From assembly GCA_016183805.1 (NCBI GenBank), contig JACPDX010000055.1, positions 1-60,319 of the forward strand: a stretch of 60,319 nt of DNA, given 5' to 3'. The number at the start of each line of letters is the position of its first letter. Position 1 is the first letter of the stretch. The translations under genes were made by a program, and so were the position numbers. The notes beneath the pieces are model-generated. The model worked only from the letters and a program-made list of their open reading frames with translations. It was not told the DNA's origin and did no database searches. The DNA is from Bacteroidota bacterium (GTDB lineage: Bacteria > Bacteroidota > Bacteroidia > Flavobacteriales_E > Vicingaceae). This document shows, piece after piece, positions 15,015 to 23,927 of this stretch.

Positions 15015-15236
15015 ATGGAATTAAAAATCGCATTTGGTAAAACACTTAAAAGTTTGAGAGTTGAGAAAGGATTTACTCAAGAAAAATTAGCTGAGTTAAG
15101 TAATCTAGATGTTACTTTTATTTCCAAAATGGAAAACGGGAAATTGCAACCATCTTTAACAACCATTTTTAGTATTTCAAAAGCATTAGGTGTTCAGGCA
15201 TCGTATTTAATAGAAAGGATTGAAAAATTAGGGTAA
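15015..15236 (+). CDS. Controller-type XRE regulator (C-protein-like)
   Basis: 73 aa, a single compact HTH: 'KTLKSLRVEKGFTQEKLAEL', then 'LDVTFISKMENGKLQPSLTT' and 'ISKALGVQASYLIERI'. Size and shape match C proteins of restriction-modification systems, which bind C-boxes as dimers and time gene expression after entry to a new host. C-box-like palindromes precede it. It converges with the type I restriction locus and diverges from the phosphoesterase operon. Operator arrangement says it controls at least itself and the latter; control of the restriction genes is only possible. Confidence 0.85.
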   Translation: MELKIAFGKTLKSLRVEKGFTQEKLAELSNLDVTFISKMENGKLQPSLTTIFSISKALGVQASYLIERIEKLG

Positions 15237-15276
15237 TCCGTTTTGTATTTATTAATACTCATCATCCATTTTGAAA

Positions 15277-15972
15277 CTATGCCAATAATTTTTCCAGTTT
15301 AGTCTTCCATTTCTCCCAATTAGGCATCTCTTTTGTTTGTAAATCAATAAATTTTTGCGTGTGGTCATAATGTACCAAATGGCATAATTCGTGGATAATT
15401 ACATATTCAATACATCCTTTGGGGGCTTTTATCAACTCGGGATTCAATATTATTTTACCTTTTGGTGTACAACTACCCCAACGAGCTGGCATTTCTCTTA
15501 AAACTATAGAATTGGGCTCAACATTATACTTCTTGAATTTTTCTATGAGTGGTTGGGCAATATTGTGATACTTAATTTTTGCTTGGTGCAAATACCAATT
15601 AAGCATTATCTTTTTTACATTTGAAATAGTTGATGTTCTGACTTCAATATATTTTCCTTTAAGCTTTACTGATTCATCTTTGGATAACTCTATTTTTAAA
15701 AGATATTGTCTGCCTAAATACAAATGTGTTTCACCACTAATGTATTTTCGTTTGGTTGTTTTTGGGTGAAAAGACAGAAAATAGCTTTGTTGTTTAATTA
15801 TCCATGGAGCTTTTTTTAAAATTTTTTCCTTTATTTTTTGAATGGAGCTATCCACAGGAGCTTTTACCAAAACATCCATATCAGGAGTAACGGTAATACC
15901 CAGCGTTTTCCTATCAGAATACACTACATTAAAATCAATCTGTTTAGAGCCGAATTGGATGGATGTAATCAT
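15277..15972 (-). CDS. YgjP-like (DUF45/M48-type) metallopeptidase
   Basis: 231 aa. The C-terminal zinc motif 'YVIIHELCHLVHYDHTQKF' (HELCH plus a downstream His) and the upstream 'REMPARWGSCTPKGKIILN' are the signature of the WLM/YgjP peptidase family. Such genes commonly follow hsdR in type I loci, though their role there is not settled; a turnover factor for the restriction complex is one idea. The start overlaps the hsdR stop by one to three bases, so the two are co-translated. All catalytic residues are present. Confidence 0.88.
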   Translation of the reverse strand: MITSIQFGSKQIDFNVVYSDRKTLGITVTPDMDVLVKAPVDSSIQKIKEKILKKAPWIIKQQSYFLSFHPKTTKRKYISGETHLYLGRQYLLKIELSKDESVKLKGKYIEVRTSTISNVKKIMLNWYLHQAKIKYHNIAQPLIEKFKKYNVEPNSIVLREMPARWGSCTPKGKIILNPELIKAPKGCIEYVIIHELCHLVHYDHTQKFIDLQTKEMPNWEKWKTKLEKLLA

Positions 15973-18900
15973 TATTTGTAACGCAATTTGGCAACTTCAA
16001 TACAATTGGTAGCAATTTCATCCATTTCCTCAAACGATAATGGAACATTGTATTTATCTCGAACTTCATCAATAAGATAATCACCTATTTCAATTAGCAG
16101 TTTTCCAGTAATGTTGGTTTTATGTTTCCAGTCAATAACGGGTTTGTTATTCTCTAAAACAGCCCTTTTAATAGATTCATCAATTTGTAAGGCTGTTTGT
16201 ACTGCAATTTCTTTTTTCACTATTGAATCCTGTATTTTATCATTTAAAGTTTCAATGGTTAATCCGTAAAATGCTTTAGCTACATCCTTATCTTTTAATG
16301 CTTCCGGAATATCACTATCGGTATGAGATAACACATTTTCCATAATTTCCTGTACTTTGGTTAAATAGATTGCTTCATTAATCCTTTTTGCTTCGTAATC
16401 TGCAATGGTTTCATTAAGCATCTGCGAAAACTTTTTGTAGAAAGCAGGATCTTCATCCATTTTTTCCGAAATATGTTTTGCGGTTCGACTGGCAATTTTA
16501 TCAGCTTTTGCAGCTTTACCAGTTGTATTTTCAACTTCTTGTTGAAATTTTTCTTTATCAAAAATATTGACCAATTCTGTAATAATTTCTACGTTCTCGG
16601 TAGTAATATGAGTGTCAATTAATTTTTGAATTTGACCTTCATATTGTTTATAATCTATTGCATCAGAATATCGTTCTACTACAGCCAAACGTAATTTCAT
16701 AAACATTGCCAAATCTTCTTTGTAGCGATTGATGTTTTTTTCTTCCACTTCTTTGTGGAACTGCATGGATGAAAGTGCTAGTTTTAATCCTTTTGCAAAC
16801 GTGGCTAATTTATCATAAAACACTACACGAATGGCTTCATCTCTTAATAATAACTGGTAAGCTTCAGCATCTCGTTTATTGGCAACTGTTTTAAAAATAT
16901 CCCAAAGCTCGGAGTGTTTTTGAGGTAATTTTTTAATTTCTTCGTTAATGTTAAGCATTGTCCCTTCTAAATCCTCTTCATCAAAATCCTCAAACGATGA
17001 ATACATTAATAACGCATCATCTAAATTTTCTATTACACCGTAATAGTCAATGATGTAACCGAATTCTTTATCAGGATAAATACGATTTACCCTTGCTATG
17101 GCTTGTAATAGTTTATGACTTTGTAAATTTCTGGTAAGGTACAACACCGTGTTTTTTGGCTCATCAAATCCAGTTAATAATTTATCGACTACGATAATGA
17201 TTTCGGGGTCTTTCTGATTTTTAAATCGGCTGATAATGTTTTTTTCATAGGTTTTAGCATTTCCATGTTCATCCATCATCCTTTTCCAAAATCTATTTTC
17301 CTTTTCTGACGATTTTTCATAAGCACTATCTTCACCTTCTCTTTCATCAATAGAAGAAATCAACACCTCACTACTTACAATGCCAATTTCATCTAAAAAC
17401 TCTTTGTATCGTATGGCATTCACCTTTTTATCACAAACCAACTGGGCTTTAAATGGAGTTCCTTGCCAGTTGTCTCTGAAATGTAAACTGATGTTCCAGG
17501 TAATGGCATAAATTTTCTGTTCAGCACTGTTCAACTGGTCGGCACGACTAAATTTTTTCTTAAAGTCTGCTTTTTGATATTCGGATAATGGTTCTGAAAC
17601 CATTCCGAAAAAGGTATCTAATGGACCTGCATTTACTGTTTGTCTTGCTAATCTTCCTTCGTAGAGTAGGGGAACAACAGCTTTATCTTTTACAGCTTGG
17701 TCAACCGTGTAAGCATCAATAATTCCTCCAAATTTTGAAGCTGTATTTTTATCTTTTTTAAATAAAGGGGTTCCAGTTAGGGCAATAAAACAAGCGTTGG
17801 GTAATGTTTTTTGCATTTCGATATTAAATGTTCCGCTTTGAGAACGGTGTCCTTCATCTACTAAAACAAAAATGTCGTGGCTTTCTAATGGTTTTTTTAT
17901 TTTGTTCATTGCTGCAACAAATTTATTGATGATGGTGGTTACCACTGCATCACTTTTGCTTTCTAACAATTCTACCAAGCGTTGCCCTGTGGCTGCATTT
18001 TCAACAAACTTACCGCATTTACGAAATGTACCTGTTATCTGATTATCTAAATCGGTTCGGTCGGTAACTAAAATAATTTTTGGGTTACGAATGGATTTAT
18101 CCATTGCTATGGCTTGTGCCAACATTACCATAGTTAGTGATTTTCCACTTCCTTGTGTGTGCCAAATAACCCCTCCCTTTCTTCTGCCTTCTTCAATAGA
18201 TTGGATGCGTTGTAAGGATTTTTTAATGGCAAAATACTGTTGGTAACGAGCCACTTTTTTTACTCCATTATCAAACAAAACAAAACTAAAAATAATGTCC
18301 ATTAATCGCTTTGGACTGCATAATCCATATAAATATTCATCTTGAACGGTAGGCAAAATATTATCATTTTCTAAAGCATCGAAATACTGACGTACATATT
18401 TAAAACGGTCAGAAAACAAGTGATTCTTTTGCTCGATAGATAAAGGGCTATTTTTTAATTCAAGTATGATTTTTTTATACTGCGTTTCTTCTTCTGTTGT
18501 AGTAAATTTCTCTTGCCATTTTGCCCAAAATTTTTCGGGTGTTGAATTGGTTGCGTAAGCAGCTTCTTGTGTAGCCATACTCAACGTAATTTGAGCATAA
18601 ACGTACAATCCTCTAATTCCATCTTCTTGTTGGTTTCTTAGATGTTGGCTGATAGCTTGTTTTAGTGGCTCTCGCATATCAGGTCGTTTACACTCAATAA
18701 TGCAAATAGGAATACCATTAACAAATAATACAATATCTGGACGGTAATGCTCTTTGCTGGTGCTTCTCATTACACTGTATTCTTCGGTTACATGAAACAC
18801 ATTGTTTTCTAGGTTTGTCCAGTCGATGTATTGTAGTGTAAAACTCTTTTTATCTCCATCAATACTTTGTTCTAACGCTTTACCTAATGTAATCAAGTTA

Positions 18901-19226
18901 TAAGCTGTTTCGCAAGCATTGATGTAACCTTCGTTCATAGGAAGGTCTTTTAAAGCCAAAATACCACGTTCAATGTTATCGCTAGAAAAAAAACTGGTTT
19001 TGTTGGTACTAACCTTAATGCTATTAATTTCTTTTAATTGTTTACGCAACACCTCTTCTAAAATTACATTGGTGGTTTTGCCTCCACGCAATTGCAAAGC
19101 TTCTTCAGGTGTTAGGTATTGATACCCCAATTTTTGCAACAATTGCAAAGCTGGTATTTGGCTGATATGGTCTTCTTTAAAGCTGGGTGTGTTCATTTTA
19201 TTTTTGAATAAGTTTACTTTTTTCAA
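15972..19226 (-). CDS. hsdR: Type I restriction enzyme motor/nuclease subunit HsdR
   Basis: 1084 aa. The N-terminal PD-(D/E)xK nuclease is visible as Asp164 and 'CIIECKRPD' (175-183; Glu178, Lys180). The SF2 translocase has Walker A 'HTQGSGKSLTMV' (356-367), 'VTDRTDLDNQ' (387-396), the DEAH-like box 'LVDEGHRSQSG' (455-465) and later motif VI 'LLQAIARVNRIY'. A helical C-terminal domain binds HsdM/S. Length is normal and the frame unbroken. A methionine 11 codons downstream (MNTPSFKED) is an alternative start. It cleaves DNA when the complex meets unmethylated sites. Confidence 0.95.
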   Translation of the reverse strand: MKKVNLFKNKMNTPSFKEDHISQIPALQLLQKLGYQYLTPEEALQLRGGKTTNVILEEVLRKQLKEINSIKVSTNKTSFFSSDNIERGILALKDLPMNEGYINACETAYNLITLGKALEQSIDGDKKSFTLQYIDWTNLENNVFHVTEEYSVMRSTSKEHYRPDIVLFVNGIPICIIECKRPDMREPLKQAISQHLRNQQEDGIRGLYVYAQITLSMATQEAAYATNSTPEKFWAKWQEKFTTTEEETQYKKIILELKNSPLSIEQKNHLFSDRFKYVRQYFDALENDNILPTVQDEYLYGLCSPKRLMDIIFSFVLFDNGVKKVARYQQYFAIKKSLQRIQSIEEGRRKGGVIWHTQGSGKSLTMVMLAQAIAMDKSIRNPKIILVTDRTDLDNQITGTFRKCGKFVENAATGQRLVELLESKSDAVVTTIINKFVAAMNKIKKPLESHDIFVLVDEGHRSQSGTFNIEMQKTLPNACFIALTGTPLFKKDKNTASKFGGIIDAYTVDQAVKDKAVVPLLYEGRLARQTVNAGPLDTFFGMVSEPLSEYQKADFKKKFSRADQLNSAEQKIYAITWNISLHFRDNWQGTPFKAQLVCDKKVNAIRYKEFLDEIGIVSSEVLISSIDEREGEDSAYEKSSEKENRFWKRMMDEHGNAKTYEKNIISRFKNQKDPEIIIVVDKLLTGFDEPKNTVLYLTRNLQSHKLLQAIARVNRIYPDKEFGYIIDYYGVIENLDDALLMYSSFEDFDEEDLEGTMLNINEEIKKLPQKHSELWDIFKTVANKRDAEAYQLLLRDEAIRVVFYDKLATFAKGLKLALSSMQFHKEVEEKNINRYKEDLAMFMKLRLAVVERYSDAIDYKQYEGQIQKLIDTHITTENVEIITELVNIFDKEKFQQEVENTTGKAAKADKIASRTAKHISEKMDEDPAFYKKFSQMLNETIADYEAKRINEAIYLTKVQEIMENVLSHTDSDIPEALKDKDVAKAFYGLTIETLNDKIQDSIVKKEIAVQTALQIDESIKRAVLENNKPVIDWKHKTNITGKLLIEIGDYLIDEVRDKYNVPLSFEEMDEIATNCIEVAKLRYK

Positions 19227-19236
19227 AATATGTTCT

Positions 19237-19308
19237 TACATTTGCGATATCATTTCCCAGAGGGAAAAGGAACTGGTTGGCCGCATTACCGTAATTGCGG
19301 CATTTTTT
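19237..19308 (+). ncRNA. Candidate small RNA opposite the hsdR leader
   Basis: The plus strand shows a perfect -7 box TACATTTG (19237-19244), hairpin TTTCCC-AGA-GGGAAA (19253-19267), and a GC-rich hairpin GCCGCA/TGCGGC (19280-19285/19296-19301) followed by ATTTTTT, a Rho-independent terminator. The product would be about 55-60 nt, with no reading frame, and antisense to the sequence just upstream of hsdR. No -33 TTTG is obvious. It could instead be only a terminator, but it is in the wrong direction for both neighbouring genes. Confidence 0.4.
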
Positions 19309-19804
19309 ATGCCTTATTTTTAAGATACCACTGATATCTTTCTTCAAAATAGTTTTCATTTTTCTTGTTGTCAATATTAAAGCTAGTAATCACCATATAA
19401 TCAGGTGTAATCTTTTCCATAATTACCAGAAAGCCACCCTCCTTAAACCAATAATAGTCTCTATTTGTTCTTTTGTTATGAGGGTATTCAAAATAAATCA
19501 CTTCTTCATCGGTACTGTTGTCTAATATACATCTAATCCAATGTATTTTATTAGCTCTATGTTTATCAAACACTCTTTTACCACCTTTACTTTTTCTGGT
19601 AATTAGATGTACAAAGGTTTCAGGATATTCTTCATAGCCTTCAACAGAGGAATTTTTAAGCACTATTTTCACATTTAAACCATCAATAATTAGTGTGCTA
19701 TTAATAAAATCTCGTTTAAATTCGGCAAATATCAAATCTAATTGTTCTTTGGTAGGCTCTATACCTAATTTAAATATCAAATCATCTAATTCAAATAAAT
19801 CCAT
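19307..19804 (-). CDS. Uncharacterised protein paired with DUF3800, nuclease-like pattern
   Basis: 165 aa. The order 'FVHLITRKSKGGKRVFDKHR' (about 67-86), 'RANKIHWIRCIL' and 'DYYWFKEGGFLVIMEK', then 'YMVITSFNID', recalls RelE/barnase-like (BECR) nuclease folds in which basic residues precede strands and an aromatic closes the site. I cannot name the family firmly. It is 3 bp after the DUF3800 gene and so is translated with it. The pair is placed between hsdS and hsdR. Confidence 0.6.
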   Translation of the reverse strand: MDLFELDDLIFKLGIEPTKEQLDLIFAEFKRDFINSTLIIDGLNVKIVLKNSSVEGYEEYPETFVHLITRKSKGGKRVFDKHRANKIHWIRCILDNSTDEEVIYFEYPHNKRTNRDYYWFKEGGFLVIMEKITPDYMVITSFNIDNKKNENYFEERYQWYLKNKA

Positions 19805-19807
19805 TAA

Positions 19808-20503
19808 TTATTGATTTTTTGGTTGATGATCGAATATGTTAAACTTTGTTTCCCATGGCTCCGTGCCTTCGTTCAATGAGAATCCTGAACGATTTTCGAG
19901 GTAACGGATAAACTCCATTCTAGCTTCGTTTGGTTCAAACTCTTCGTTCTCTACTCTTGTTTTGTAGGTGATTGCACCTATAAATAAATCGGTTAACTGA
20001 AAGAAAATATTTTCGTGTGAACGTAAATGTTGAAAATGAATAAATGGTGATTCGCCTTTGTGATATTTATCGAAAACTTCGACTATTTTATTTAGTTTTT
20101 CTTTTCCACGAGTATCTTTTATATCCATAAAAATTCGGTACTCTAAACCAATCGGATTAGGTCGTAGTAGGTAGTAGGTCATTTTATAATAAAAATTATC
20201 GTGCGAACCTTGATTAAAATCTTTGTTGTTTAAACGGTCTTTATATTTAACTAAAACACATCGAAAATCAATGGGATTATCGAAAAAGAAATCGACCATG
20301 GCTTTATACAGTGGTAATCTCGATTTTGAAAATTTATTCCATTTAATTTCGCCTAATGTTCGGTGGTCGGCTTTTAATTTTTCAAAAATGCCATAAAGTT
20401 CTTTGTAAGCCATGGCAGGAACTTTTACGTAACCTATACACATTACGGAAATGTTATCGTGCTCTAAATGGCAACTTTCATCTACAAATAAATTATACTT
20501 CAT
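19808..20503 (-). CDS. DUF3800 protein (RNase H-like fold)
   Basis: 231 aa. 'YNLFVDESCHLEHD' (3-16) with the early acidic DES, 'FMDIKDTRGKEKL' mid-protein and 'FFQLTDLFIGAI' (about 168-179) with the late Asp are the conserved acidic positions of DUF3800, predicted to have an RNase H-like catalytic core. Members occur widely in defence islands. With its partner downstream it could form a toxin-antitoxin or nuclease unit riding in the restriction locus. The substrate is not known. Confidence 0.85.
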   Translation of the reverse strand: MKYNLFVDESCHLEHDNISVMCIGYVKVPAMAYKELYGIFEKLKADHRTLGEIKWNKFSKSRLPLYKAMVDFFFDNPIDFRCVLVKYKDRLNNKDFNQGSHDNFYYKMTYYLLRPNPIGLEYRIFMDIKDTRGKEKLNKIVEVFDKYHKGESPFIHFQHLRSHENIFFQLTDLFIGAITYKTRVENEEFEPNEARMEFIRYLENRSGFSLNEGTEPWETKFNIFDHQPKNQ

Positions 20504-20599
20504 AATTTAATTTTTTTTTTTTTTCCAGTTAATATAATCTGCTTTTTCTGCTCGTACAGATTTCAATTTCTTTTATCATAATTTTTGTTTTATGATTTT

Positions 20600-20848
20600 T
20601 TACTTAAAAAATCCGTCTAATTTTTCTTCTCTTGAAAAGAAATATAAACTTAACATAGCAAAGAGCCAGAGTGCCCATTGTTCCCAATAGGGTATTTCAT
20701 AATTTCCAACTATTAACTTATATGCCCAATAGAATCCATACCATCCGTAAAAACGAGCATATATCCATTTCATTTTGGGATAAAACCATCTCATTTCTAT
20801 TTGTTTACGTGGCGATAATTTTGCAAATTCTTCTTCGCTAATTTTCAT
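20600..20848 (-). CDS. Small aromatic-rich membrane protein
   Basis: 82 aa. After a charged N-terminus ('EEEFAKLSPRKQIEMRWFYP') come two hydrophobic, tryptophan/tyrosine-rich stretches (about 33-47 and 57-72) that could be membrane helices. The start overlaps the hsdS stop (ATGA). No known family; the partner function in the restriction locus is unclear. The 96 bp after it contain only a T-rich stretch and a weak hairpin. Confidence 0.6.
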   Translation of the reverse strand: MKISEEEFAKLSPRKQIEMRWFYPKMKWIYARFYGWYGFYWAYKLIVGNYEIPYWEQWALWLFAMLSLYFFSREEKLDGFFK

Positions 20849-22092
20849 TTTATTTTTAATCTTTTTTTACCATTTAACAACACCTGCATCAAACCTTTTT
20901 TTTGTTCTTTTAGTTTATCTGTTTTTGCTTTTAGCAATTGTATTTCTTTATCTGATGCTTGTAATACTTTGGTTATAGCGGTTTGTTCTTCAATTTTTGG
21001 GAGCTTTATTTTTATAATAGAGAAAGCATCCCATCGTAATCCTCCTCGTCTGTCAATTGAACCTTCCATTCTATTCTGATACTGATAAATTAACTTATGA
21101 GATTTTAATAACTTATAAAAGAAATCATCGTTAACAGAAGAGTCTGTTTTGAAAACAGTATACATTGGACTAATTAATGCTTCATCCAATATGTTCTGAT
21201 AACCAATACTACCTTCTTCAATATGATTAGTAGCATAAGCGAAATGATTTTTTGGAACAATCTTATAGGTGCTTATATCATCAGAAAATATCTTTCTACC
21301 CCAATATTCCAATGAATGAACAAGACCATCATATTTTGTGCAGGATAATACTGTTAATTGTTTATCTGTTTTATTTCGCATACTAACTTCTTTGGAAATG
21401 TCTTTGATGTGGACTTCCTTCCATTCTCCACTAAATCCCTTCAATCTTTTCTTGCCAGTAAGCAATTGCTGCATCAGCCATTTTTTATAAAGTTCTTTTT
21501 GGGCAATTAACTGTGCGTTATTTTGTATGGCAGCATCCCAAGTGCTTAGTAAACTGGCTATGGCTTTTTGTTCGGGTAGTGGTGGAAGTGGGAGTTTGAG
21601 AGAGCCATATTCTTCGGCATTAATTCCAGGTTGCCCACTTCTCATGGAAATCGTTTTAACCCAATCCCAATAAGGTTTTGTCTGTGTGAAATTTCTAAGA
21701 TGTTCAACCAATAATTTTTTTTCATCGGGTCTGAAACGAATTAAGAATCCAGCAAAAACCAATTTACCATCTCTTTCATCGTACAAATACGTTTTACCAA
21801 CAGTTGCACCAGTTCTTGCAAAAACAATATCTCCTTTATTTAAAAGAAATTTTTCTGAGTTTTCATCTTTAACAGATGCTTTTTTAAAAGTAGAATAATT
21901 TCCATCATCATCAATATCTGTGATTCGAATATACGTGGGAAGATTTTCTGAGTATTGTACAGCACTAGCATTGATACCATATTCACCTTTTATTAAACAA
22001 CATTCTCTCATACTTTTCACCTCCCAATCATTAGGTATCAAGCCAAGAGGGGAGGGTTTGTATTCAGCGTAGATGTTGGTTTTATTATCCAT
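20845..22092 (-). CDS. hsdS: Type I restriction specificity subunit HsdS
   Basis: 415 aa with the canonical two target-recognition domains (about 10-190 and 220-385). Each is followed by a conserved helix: 'PPLPEQKAIASLLSTWDAAI' (about 171-190) and 'PKIEEQTAITKVLQASDKEI' (about 374-393). The two TRDs read the two halves of a bipartite site, and the helices set their spacing. It is full length. It overlaps the nucleotidyltransferase gene by 8 bp. The target sequence cannot be deduced here. Confidence 0.93.
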   Translation of the reverse strand: MDNKTNIYAEYKPSPLGLIPNDWEVKSMRECCLIKGEYGINASAVQYSENLPTYIRITDIDDDGNYSTFKKASVKDENSEKFLLNKGDIVFARTGATVGKTYLYDERDGKLVFAGFLIRFRPDEKKLLVEHLRNFTQTKPYWDWVKTISMRSGQPGINAEEYGSLKLPLPPLPEQKAIASLLSTWDAAIQNNAQLIAQKELYKKWLMQQLLTGKKRLKGFSGEWKEVHIKDISKEVSMRNKTDKQLTVLSCTKYDGLVHSLEYWGRKIFSDDISTYKIVPKNHFAYATNHIEEGSIGYQNILDEALISPMYTVFKTDSSVNDDFFYKLLKSHKLIYQYQNRMEGSIDRRGGLRWDAFSIIKIKLPKIEEQTAITKVLQASDKEIQLLKAKTDKLKEQKKGLMQVLLNGKKRLKIK

Positions 22093-22855
22093 TTAATTGA
22101 AAGCTTTTAATAAGTTGTTTTAATACATTTTCAGGGTTAATACCACCCAACCCCATGTCTTTAAAAAGTTCTTTACCAGGTAGGTTGTTAGTAATGGTAT
22201 CGGTAAATTTTTGTACTTGAATTTTAATGCTTTCGGGCAATTCAAATACCTCGTTTTCGGTAAGCATTACTGCTAAACGAAATACATCGCCCTTGTGTTT
22301 ACGGAGGTGTTTACTATCTTCTGTACTACCATTGGCAATACGTTCAGCAATTTCTAAATAAGCTTTTGCTTTCAAACAGATTAATGCTTGGGTATTGGCT
22401 CGGTGCAATCCGTTTTCTAATACACTGTTTTTAATCATGTAGTGGTAGAAATCATTGTTGAGTAAAATGGCAGAAAGGCTACTTAAATCATCATCAACAG
22501 GTATAGGAGTTAAGTGTGCAGCTTCATCAATATTTATTAAATCGGGGTTTCGGGCAAATAACTCTACTTGAAAAGGATATTCTTTATTTTCAGGTTTCAT
22601 GAAACGATAAAAGTTACGTTCGTTTGCACTTTTCTCTTTACGTTCGTAATTTCCATCTTGTATAAATTTCCAAAACTGTTTTACAAAGTCGGAGTTTAAT
22701 GCTTCCACCACCAAAATAATATCAATGTCTTTAGTGGCTCGTGGTACAAATCCTGCATCATCAATAATCATATCGCAAGCAGTACCGCCAATAATTATAT
22801 AATTGTTTGGGTATGCCTCAAAGTATTTTTTAAAAATGTCTAATCCTCTTACCAT
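22085..22855 (-). CDS. AbiEii-like nucleotidyltransferase
   Basis: 256 aa. 'YIIIGGTACDMIIDD' (19-33) and 'RATKDIDIILVV' (39-50) form the hGG...DxD nucleotidyltransferase core of AbiEii/MNT-type proteins. The C-terminal part is helical. Homologues are toxins that transfer nucleotides to tRNA or other targets, neutralised by the wHTH protein made from the preceding gene. It overlaps that gene (7 bp) and hsdS. Catalytic acids appear intact. Confidence 0.85.
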   Translation of the reverse strand: MVRGLDIFKKYFEAYPNNYIIIGGTACDMIIDDAGFVPRATKDIDIILVVEALNSDFVKQFWKFIQDGNYERKEKSANERNFYRFMKPENKEYPFQVELFARNPDLINIDEAAHLTPIPVDDDLSSLSAILLNNDFYHYMIKNSVLENGLHRANTQALICLKAKAYLEIAERIANGSTEDSKHLRKHKGDVFRLAVMLTENEVFELPESIKIQVQKFTDTITNNLPGKELFKDMGLGGINPENVLKQLIKSFQLNG

Positions 22856-23850
22856 GTGTATTTATCTGTTATTTGATCTAATGCCATTTCAATTCGTTCG
22901 TTTTGGCTGTCTTTTAAGCTTAAATACAATGAAAGAGGGTCAACAACCGGTGCATCGGGTTGTTCTAACTCACTTAATAGAGTAGGGCTGTATTTCCAAA
23001 CTTCTAAGCAATATTTGCCTTCGTGTTCATTCATATTTATTAATGCTTGCTTTTTCTGCAACTTATAGAAAATATTTTTTTCAATGGCATAAAACTCTTG
23101 TCGAACATCATTCATATCGGTATATTCGGGTAGGGCAGAGGCATTACATAACAAAAGATGTTCATCTGGCATTTCATCCACATAAACTCGCTTAATTACT
23201 GGGGTTACCAGTAAATTCCGCTGCATGGCATTATGCCATAATTCATGTCTTTCTGATTTAAATTGTAAAAATTTTTCTTTTCCTTCGGCAACTCCAATTA
23301 TTTCGTGCTGTTTTAAGTTTTCAGCGGCACGTGTAATTGCCATGGCGTTTGTTTTTAATAAAACGGCCAATTCTTTAAAGGTTTTTTGCTCTAATAATAA
23401 GCTTTGATGTTTATCTAGAATATGTAACAGAAATAGCTGCTGTGCAATAGGGGTAAACTTGTCAGTTTCTTTTGGAGCAGCATTATTATAATCTTTAAGA
23501 TCTATAAAGAATTCCGGAACATACAATTGTTTGTTCGGGATAATAAAGGCTACTCTTCGTTCAATAAGTCGTTTTCTATTGTAAGCCTCCAATTTATTAA
23601 AAATGACAATTACCGGTAAATCAAATGTATTTTTAGTTTGCTCGATGTGTTTCTCAATCTGAGCCATTCCAAAAGCGTTTTCCTCTTTCAATTCGGCTAA
23701 TAAACATGTTCTATCCATCAGAAATGCTTCCTGCCATTTATATCCTTCTTTTAAATACATAGGAAGTTTATTTACCATTAATTTATCTAATGGTTTTATG
23801 TCTATTTCAATCCCTAGAACACTTTTTATGTATGTAGTTAAGTCCTTCAT
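22849..23850 (-). CDS. Winged-helix regulator/antitoxin (AbiEi-like) of the NTase pair
   Basis: 333 aa. A middle winged helix, 'KTFKELAVLLKTNAMAITRA' (about 157-176) then 'AENLKQHEIIGVAEG', is flanked by domains typical of long AbiEi-type antitoxins that both bind DNA and block the nucleotidyltransferase. It is encoded just before and overlapping the NTase. A 13-bp-arm palindrome at 23872-23904 overlaps its start site, consistent with autorepression. The gene pair has thus its own promoter inside the restriction locus. Confidence 0.75.
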   Translation of the reverse strand: MKDLTTYIKSVLGIEIDIKPLDKLMVNKLPMYLKEGYKWQEAFLMDRTCLLAELKEENAFGMAQIEKHIEQTKNTFDLPVIVIFNKLEAYNRKRLIERRVAFIIPNKQLYVPEFFIDLKDYNNAAPKETDKFTPIAQQLFLLHILDKHQSLLLEQKTFKELAVLLKTNAMAITRAAENLKQHEIIGVAEGKEKFLQFKSERHELWHNAMQRNLLVTPVIKRVYVDEMPDEHLLLCNASALPEYTDMNDVRQEFYAIEKNIFYKLQKKQALINMNEHEGKYCLEVWKYSPTLLSELEQPDAPVVDPLSLYLSLKDSQNERIEMALDQITDKYTW

Positions 23851-23871
23851 TTGGTTATAGTATCATTAATA

Positions 23872-23909
23872 TTGCACAATAACATTGGTTGTGTTATTGT
23901 GCAAATATA
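23872..23909 (-). promoter_or_regulatory. Operator/promoter of the wHTH-NTase pair
   Basis: TTGCACAATAACA (23872-23884) and TGTTATTGTGCAA (23892-23904) form perfect 13-bp arms with a 7-nt spacer, immediately following a minus-strand -7 box TATATTTG (23909-23902). This is a typical repressor site placed on the start point. Confidence 0.75.
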
Positions 23910-23927
23910 GTGTTATATTACTGATAT

